The notes beneath the pieces are model-generated. The model was given only the letters and a program-made list of their open reading frames with translations. It was not told the origin of the DNA and ran no database searches. This document shows positions 57,601 to 64,000 of a DNA stretch of 64,000 bases, one piece after another; position 1 is the stretch's first letter, and the number at the start of each line of letters is the position of its first letter. This DNA is from Odiellus spinosus. Lineage: Eukaryota > Arthropoda > Arachnida > Opiliones > Phalangiidae. The position numbers were made by a program, and so were the translations under genes. Where the stretch lies: the NCBI GenBank assembly GCA_963920705.1, contig OY987232.1, forward strand, positions 16,183,726 to 16,247,725, in the 5' to 3' direction.

Positions 57601-57977
57601 CAAAGTCTATCACTTTAATCCATAAATTAAACAACTATCAGCAAAGGTCCTGCTGGTAAATGTACCGGCAGATTTTGATTCGAGACACTCTAGCGGCCGC
57701 AGTCGCCATGTAAATAGTGAAAACAGAAGCGCCACCTGCGGAGAAATTCCGAAGTTATTACGGAAGACAATATAGCCAAGCACGGCCCGCCTAAATTCCG
57801 TCTCTCTCTCCCGACTCAAAATATCGAGGAAGAGTCCAAACCACTTGAGCCAGAGAGGGGTGATGATTTTTTTTTTCTATTTTTAAGTGATGGCTGTGAC
57901 GTAAAACTGGTCCTTTAGTGATAGTATTAAGCTACAGGGCGTTGTTTATTTTTATGGAATAAAGTGATACACATTTG
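57601..57977. mobile_element. Family F MITE, copy 4
   Basis: CAAAGTCTATCACTTTAATC to GAATAAAGTGATACACATTTG with the full F interior. No clear duplication; termini diverged. Confidence 0.82.
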
Positions 57978-57988
57978 ATAACACTAAG

Positions 57989-58536
57989 ATATGAAATATT
58001 AAACCACCATGGGGTCAGCTTATTGGTGAATTGAAACGTCATTGCTATTTATATTAAAATTTAAAATATTAACCCTATCTAACGTGATGTATTCTACAAT
58101 ATGGCTGAAAAAATTTATGTTATTTATTGATAATCAATGTAAAGTTTTTGACGTTTCTCTCTAGCTATTGATATTAGTTTCAAAGTACGTGATACTATAT
58201 CTTTAAGAATATTATTTTCTCAATCTTTGGTCTATACGAAAGAATATCAAAGCCTAAAATATGATATGAGATATTAAACCACCATGGGGTCAGCTTATTG
58301 GTGAATTGAAACGTCATTGTTATTTATATTAAAATTTAAAATATTAGCTCTACCTAACGTGATGTATTCTACAATATGGCTGAAAAAAGTTATGTTATTT
58401 ATTGATAATCAACGTTAATTGCTGTATCTCTAGCTATTGATATTAGTTTCAAAGTACGTGATACTATATCTTTAATAATATTCTTCTTCTCTCAATATCG
58501 TTTTCTATACGAAAGAATATCAAAGCCTAAAATATG
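57989..58536. repeat. 275-bp tandem duplication, two copies
   Basis: 57989-58263 and 58264-58536 are nearly identical (ATTAAACCACCATGGGGTC ... CAAAGCCTAAAATATG). Non-coding. A recent duplication. Confidence 0.88.
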
Positions 58537-58777
58537 GTCGTGCCATGATAATAGTTCCGGTAGTCCCAATCTCCCATTGGCGTCCCAGCCTTATAGAATA
58601 GTTGAAGCCCCGGGCCCTAGGTGCTTAATATCATTAGTCACTTGTCTGACACCCTTCAAGAATATTATGGTCTCAGACGTCGAGACGGGCCCAATCTTTT
58701 AAAGATGCGTTCAGACTTTAGAGATTTTTTTAAAATTTTTGAATCGAATGAAAAAGTTGTTAAAGATTCATTTTTTT

Positions 58778-59210
58778 TATTTACCCGAAGATAAGCGATT
58801 GGCGCTTTATCTATCTACAAATTACTCGTATTCAAACGTATAACGATGGATAAGAAACATTCGCGTTTCCAGAATTAGTCTAAAATATAAGAAAAATATT
58901 TCAAATTGACTTTTAATTCGAAGAATATAAATAAAACGACGAAACTAAGATTTTAAATCATCTTTTTATTCGTTATTTTTCACGAAAATAAATATTGAAT
59001 TTTTTTATCCGAACGTATAACGTCTATAATATTCTAAGATAAGTTGCCATTTTTGGATAAAAACGGATATGGATTATGTTTTTTTACTTTATCTTGGAAT
59101 AAGTTAATTCGAATGAAAAATAGTCTATTTTTAATCAAACAGATAATATCATAATCAGAATTTAGTAGATTTTATCCAATTAATAAAAATTATACGAATT
59201 CCGAGCTCTA
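58778..59210. mobile_element. Family E (subtype b) MITE, right part
   Basis: TTTACCCGAAGATAAGCG to ACGAATTCCGAGCTCTA; left quarter missing. Confidence 0.78.
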
Positions 59211-59498
59211 AGTGTGAACACCATATAGAGTGGATGTCTATGATCTCGGACACACTCTGTCTTGTTGGTTGTTTGACAATCAATGGAGCGAGGAGGGAGA
59301 AAGGTGGAAAAGGGGTCCAATGTTCGGTATAATATATTAACCCTAAATAACTTAATAATCAGATATTGGGAAATACGGCTCTTCATCAACGTAGACTTTA
59401 AAATAGAATTTGACGTCCAAATAATATCTTTATTTTCATACTACGTAATATATTCATAATCATTCCTTGTCACTGTTATGTATTTTATTCAACTTTAA

Positions 59499-60055
59499 AG
59501 GGATAATGTAACCTAATACCAGAGGTATATAATAACCCCTTTCGGGGGGAAGTATGAAAGGTAGGCAAAATCGACGAACAACAAGTGCCCGGCGTAAATC
59601 GCGGCGGATCGACACACCGCTTTACTCCCAAAAAATAGTTAAACCCTTTTGAACCTCACTAAATTTTCCCTACGCGCACTTCCGGAACTCGCGAGCTGAA
59701 GTCAACCTTCGACTCCATTTTAACAGACAGCCTGACTCCCGAGACAGGAAGTTCTAAACACAAATCGAGCCGTCTTGTTTATACAAAGACCATTTACTAG
59801 AGTCGCGACATTGAGAAGTCCAGCGCGAGCTAGTGGCCTAGATAGTCAGCAGCGGGCTCTTGTTGTTCGTGATTTTTAGCATTGGTAGTATAGGGGCTTT
59901 CATACTTCCCCCCCGAAGGGGGCTATTATATACCTCTGCTAATACTAAGTGTTTTTTATCGACTCCATATCGTTTAAATAGTCCTAATCCACCAGTAAAA
60001 AAAAAATTAAAAACAAATATTAAATTAGAAATAAATTTAAAACTTTTGCAGATTA
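59499..60055. mobile_element. Family D MITE carrying a family B insertion
   Basis: TTAA then AGGGATAATGTAACCTAA (59499 on), split by family B at 59520, resuming GTGTTTTTTATCGACTCC to about 60055; right half missing. Confidence 0.75.
59520..59938. mobile_element. Family B MITE, copy 6
   Basis: 419 bp with an exact 7-bp duplication CTAATAC (59513-59519, 59939-59945), nested in family D, so it inserted later. Confidence 0.92.
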
Positions 60056-60089
60056 TTTTTCTTACTTTATGTTGAAATAATTTTAAGTC

Positions 60090-60372
60090 GAATTGAAATT
60101 TCCTGTAAAATAAGTCGGTTTAAAGGCAATTTACCTCGAAAAATATATATTAATATATCACCCTATATTATATTCTCACCAACCCTCTAGAGTAGTCTAA
60201 AACAGGGACCTATATTTACTCGAAATCAATCAATTTATGACTCCCTATAGAAAGACCAGTCTTGCTGGAACGCTTATAGGTTTCCACCATTGGCAGTGAT
60301 CTACTGCTTCGCCATATAGAAGCAGAGACTCGAACTGTCAGTGGCACAGTTTGAAACGTAAATTCTCAACAC
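60090..60372. repeat. Dispersed repeat L, copy 2
   Basis: Diverged copy of 54955-55265; shares CATATAGAAGCAGAGACTCG and AACTGTCAGTGGCAC. Immediately followed by a satellite unit. Confidence 0.65.
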
Positions 60373-60389
60373 TCGACAGATTTTGAATT

Positions 60390-60568
60390 ATATGGCATTT
60401 TACCTGATCTTAAAATGGCCGTAACTTTACTCTCCTATAACCTAGACATAAACCGATTGTAGCATTATAAAGAAGACATTCCCTAGATTAATTTAAAATA
60501 ATAAAATTGACATGAGCCACTCGTTAAAGATTATTCCGCCACTGATAGAGATCGAGCAAAATCCCATT
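60390..60568. repeat. Isolated 173-bp satellite unit
   Basis: One copy of the 50577-51950 repeat (AAATGGCCGTAACTTTACTC ... GAGATCGAGCAAAATCCC), about 8.4 kb from the array. Confidence 0.85.
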
Positions 60569-60691
60569 TTATTTTCGTGTGGGTACATGATACGTCTTAT
60601 AAGTGTAGGATACATGTGGTTTTATAACAGAATTTAGTTGCACATTTGAAAGAATATGAGCAATGGTTGAAATTTTTAAAATAATTACTAA

Positions 60692-63199
60692 TCAATCTTC
60701 AACTTGAATGTCACGTGTTGGCGAGCCCTTCGAGAAATAAACTCCCAATTGATTGGCGAGAATCTCGAAGAATAGAGAGAGACAAGCGACTGTGATTCCG
60801 GACAACCAAATATGGAACATGATGGACAGTTCGTCGACGGTCATGGCGGTGGCTGCGTTCATCTCAGTACCGGCCTCCGTTGCTAATAAATGTCTAGTTT
60901 TAACATTAACAACTGAAGTAACTGAAACGTATTGTCCAGTTTCCAAGTATCTTAGAGTCCTATGAAAGAATTTGCAATCGATATTAAGACAGTATGTTTA
61001 TTTTCTTAATCTGTCCCTTGGTTTGGATCGAGGAGCGAAACCCGCAACGAGGGACAGACACTCTTTCCGTTCAAAGGCTAGAGCGGGTCAAGTAGGAGTC
61101 GGCTGGGAACTCGTCAACCACTCTTACAGAACCCACATCCGTGGTCAGACAAAGCTCCCTCCTGAATATTAAAGGCCCTATCTGCTCTGAAACTTGCCCC
61201 TTTAAAATGCTCTTCACTTACGCACGCAGCCTAGCTTTGACTGTACAATTTATTTTGTACAACGTCGTCTACTAAGTTAGAAAAGAAGGCGACTTTAAAG
61301 GGGCTTATAAAATCGCAGATAGTCCCTTTAAAGAGTTTGAAAAGCAAAAAATATAGCAAGAATCCATTCAGGTTCCATAAGAATATGGGAGCATAGCTTT
61401 AGCCTCTGGTACCATCCTCCCAAACTTTGTAACAAAAGTTCGTCCGCAATTTTCGCAACGTTTGTACGCTTAGACCTTTTTTCGGTCGGCTCCATTTTTA
61501 TTACCCAAAATGTTATGTCAAGGTCGTTAGTGGCGCGGGTTAATAATATAATGTCAGGAGCGATTTACTTGAAAAATCGATTCGAAGCGGACGAACTTTT
61601 GCTACAAAGTTTGGGAGGATGGTTATTGAATCGCGGCCCTCCCATATTCTTATGGAACCTGAATGGATTCTTAATATAGCCAATGAGCGCGCGAAAAGAG
61701 GTTTCCGTGTTTCCATAGTTAGGAGTCTTAGGGAAGTAGGAAAGTTTTCCATTTATTTATTGGTTGTTTTACGGAAGTGTCTCTTGTCTAGCACTCGTGA
61801 CAATTGAAGGATTTAAAATCTCTTACAAATAATCAACTTGTTGCAAGATTCTTTTGGGTAGCTTCGAATTAAACATTAATGATAAATAAATGGTGAAATA
61901 CGTCTTTTTTCCAAAATACAATTTTCGCCCCGTTTTTTCCAATTTCTTCTGGATATCAGTTTTCTTAAGAATTTTACCCTTTAAATATCCTTCGTCACCT
62001 ATTATGGCGTATTTTCCGTAGCCGTTTGGGAAAGAATCAAATAAATCGTAATTGTAATCTTGAAAGGCTGCTGCTTCTTTGTAGAGTTGATCCATAATTG
62101 GGGAGATTTTACGAGAACGATTAACGAACTTAATAAAAGCGCCCGAACCTAAACTAATTGCGGGTCTCATTCCGGGATATTTCTTAATATCTTCGAGAGT
62201 GTTGACTCGAACCGCGTTGGACACCGTCATTTCGCTCTTCAAGATGCCTAAGTAGGCTTTGATCAAGACATGCGTCCCCAGTAACCAACCGCTCAACATC
62301 AATTTCTCCGAAATTCGCTTCGGTAAAACATCCGCCGCTATGGATTCAAGATTAAATTTCATTCGTTAGATTATTTATCCTAGTTTTTCCTCGTAATGAT
62401 CGTGGACAGAAGCCGATGAAACCCTCCTTTGAAGTCTACTACTCTAATGTTCCATATAGCGCTCCTCTCTGTATGGGTAAAATTCACAATTTTACGAGAT
62501 CGGAGGGGTCCTGTCTACGGAAAATTGGAAATTCTCTCTCTCCACAAACGACGACGTTTTTTTGACGAACTCCGAGGCTGCTAGAGATATTCGCTCGACG
62601 AACTCCCGCTCCGAAAATATCTACCGTACGAATCGCGCTTTTTGAAACTAACCCATACAGAGAGGGGTAGACAAGACCCGGGAGTAATAGACTTCAAAGG
62701 AGGGTTTCATCGACTTCTGGCGTGGATTAATTAATTAATACGTGGTCTAAGGATAGACAGCGCGGAAACATCTCTAATCTAAAACTATTCAATGTGACAA
62801 AGTTCCTAAATCCGGTTTAACAATTGAACAACTGTGGCTTTTTCTGTCAATCCTTTGGGCATCACCTATTAAATAACCCAAGCAATGAGGCACTCAACGA
62901 TTCTGTAGCAGATTTGAAGCGTAAAACCAGACAAATTGCAAATAAGGGAAACGTTTCCCGATGGCCGAGCGAATGAATCTCATTTTAAGTAGCCAGCAGA
63001 CGATGGACAAGAGAAGTAGACTGGCTATCAGGGAAAACCAAATTGAGGAGTCGATGCCTTCCAACGAAAGTCTTTTGCCAGCGTGTTTCCTAACATTATT
63101 GACTGTCAGAATTTTTAACGTTGTTACAGTGTAAAGAGGAGTAACGTGACTACTCTTAGACGGGCTGGTTTTTCTAAAACCCATAAACGTGTCGCATAA
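60692..63199 (-). CDS. Ionotropic receptor (IR/iGluR family), 3' part
   Basis: Second IR-type channel gene. Three exons join in phase to 359 codons plus stop: 63199-62899, 62337-61827, 60959-60692. The first ends S1 and carries M1 (SSIWFSLIASLLLLSIVCWL, about residues 52-72) and the pore helix (FVWFYASNLLQN). The second starts with M3 (GWLLGTHVLIKAYLGILKSE), followed by TLEDIKKYPGMRPAISLGSG and the S2 lobe. The third has M4 (IWLSGITVACLSLFFEI) and a short acidic tail. The first exon opens in phase 0 at TTCATCGCAG, so S1 and the N-terminus lie to the right; a phase-compatible open exon at about 63720-63609 is a weak candidate. Divergent from the 9365-14592 gene. Ligand unknown. Introns hold families A and G. 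Confidence 0.82.
61357..61672. mobile_element. Family G MITE, copy 2
   Basis: 316 bp, CAAGAATCCATTCAGGTTCC to GGAACCTGAATGGATTCTT (last base lost), duplication AATATAG (61350-61356, 61673-61679). In the last intron of the IR gene. Confidence 0.87.
62407..62719. mobile_element. Family A MITE, copy 14
   Basis: 313 bp with short internal deletions; flanks TCGTGGA and GCGTGGA (one mismatch in 7). In the intron between the pore and M3 exons of the IR gene. Confidence 0.9.
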
Positions 63200-63240
63200 C
63201 TGCGATGAACGAAAACAATTAATTAATTCATAACTATAAT

Positions 63241-63578
63241 CAGAAGCCGATGAAACCCTCCTTTGAAGTCTATTACTCCCGGGTGTTGTCTACCCCTCAC
63301 TGTATGGGTTAGTTTCAAAAAGCGCGATTCGTACGCCTCCTAACGGTAAATATTTTCGGAGCGGGAGTTCGTCGAGCGAATATCTCTAGCAGCCTCGGAG
63401 TTCGTCAAAAAAACGTCGTCGTTTGTGGAGAGAGAGAATTTCCCATTTTCCGTAGTAAGGGGGGTATGAAGTCGGACCCCTCCGATCTCGTAAAATTGGG
63501 AATTTTACCCATACAGAGAGGAGCGCTATATGGAACATTGGAGTAGTAGACTTCAAAGGAGGGTTTCATCGGCTTCTG
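63241..63578. mobile_element. Family A MITE, copy 15
   Basis: 338 bp with an exact 7-bp duplication CTATAAT (63234-63240, 63579-63585), 41 bp upstream of an IR exon acceptor. Confidence 0.92.
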
Positions 63579-63980
63579 CTATAATGAAAATTAATTGTTG
63601 AAACTTACACTAAACATAACGCAATATCTTGAATATATATTTTTATCTGTAGATATTTTCAAATTTTGGTTCCTCGCGTAATTACGCACCATGACCTTGA
63701 CATCAGTCCATGGCACGATTGTGAGACTTAAGTGAAATACTCATTTAGTTACGCTCTCTCGAATATGGATTTAAGGCGGTAGTAAAGGGATATTCGAACG
63801 CGAGATAAATAGGTACGGAAATGATCAAATTTCGATTAAGTTACTTTTTAAACGCGATTCGCTAATCTCTCGCGTTATAATTATCAAAATTACATCATGA
63901 GCTAAAGAAGATTTAAATTTAAATTTAAATGAAAGCCACAAACTGATAGTGTTTGTGGTTCGCTTGATAATAGGTACGGA

Positions 63981-64000
63981 CAGAAGCCGATGAAACCCTC
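63981..64000. mobile_element. Family A MITE, copy 16, cut by window end
   Basis: CAGAAGCCGATGAAACCCTC, the left terminus of family A, running off the window. Confidence 0.85.

Noticed and set aside
60270-60372. AGTTCGAGTCT-like segment in repeat L, considered as a tRNA-derived SINE head
   Set aside because: Box B-like on the minus strand, but no box A or cloverleaf could be drawn.
1-64000. LTR retrotransposons, endogenous virus or Polinton-like elements, CRISPR arrays, rRNA and tRNA genes
   Set aside because: No paired long terminal repeats, no reverse transcriptase, integrase, capsid or polymerase motifs, no spacer arrays and no recognisable RNA genes on either strand.

Overview
Eukaryotic, AT-rich, intron-rich and gene-sparse DNA, most likely from an arthropod. 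The support is two tandem mitochondrial-clan cytochrome P450 genes, two ionotropic-receptor (IR/iGluR-like) genes, canonical GT-AG introns, and a very heavy load of short non-autonomous DNA transposons (MITEs). I could not place the species from sequence alone.

Layout: (1) 1-7530: two P450 paralogues on the minus strand. The left one is cut by the window edge. The right one is complete (8 exons, 537 codons, all splice phases agree). (2) 9365-14592: 3' two thirds of an IR gene on the minus strand (7 exons, ligand-binding lobes plus M1, pore, M3, M4). (3) 18786-44983: the centre of the window, two divergently transcribed, head-to-head paralogues encoding giant secreted proteins built from paired six-cysteine modules with the C..CxxxC..C..CxC spacing of the CS-alpha-beta (defensin/scorpion-toxin-like) fold. 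The plus gene has 21 exons, 3263 codons and about 24 modules; the minus gene has 9 exons, 1606 codons and about 16 modules. Both frames close exactly through every splice junction. Each starts with a matching short signal-peptide exon, and the two start codons face each other across about 1.1 kb. Proline-, threonine-, Ser/Asn/Gln- and Ser/Gly-rich repeats are inserted between module pairs, at different places in the two genes. (4) 44984-60691: about 15.7 kb without a recognisable gene, holding 172/173-bp tandem arrays, minisatellites and MITEs. (5) 60692-63199 (possibly to 63720): 3' part of a second IR gene on the minus strand.

MITEs: at least five families (A, B, C, F, G) share CA...TG ends and 7-bp target duplications, which points to one transposase group. 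One family (D) sits at TTAA. One (E) has TAGAG ends and an 8-bp duplication (hAT-like). I found no transposase, LTR element, virus-like element, tRNA, rRNA or CRISPR. Many MITEs lie in introns, several within about 10 bp of splice sites.

How the genes relate: the P450s and IRs are detoxification/hormone and chemosensory-type genes with no visible functional link to the cysteine-rich pair. That pair looks like a duplicated, possibly co-regulated unit for an extracellular structural or defence product. This functional reading is inference.
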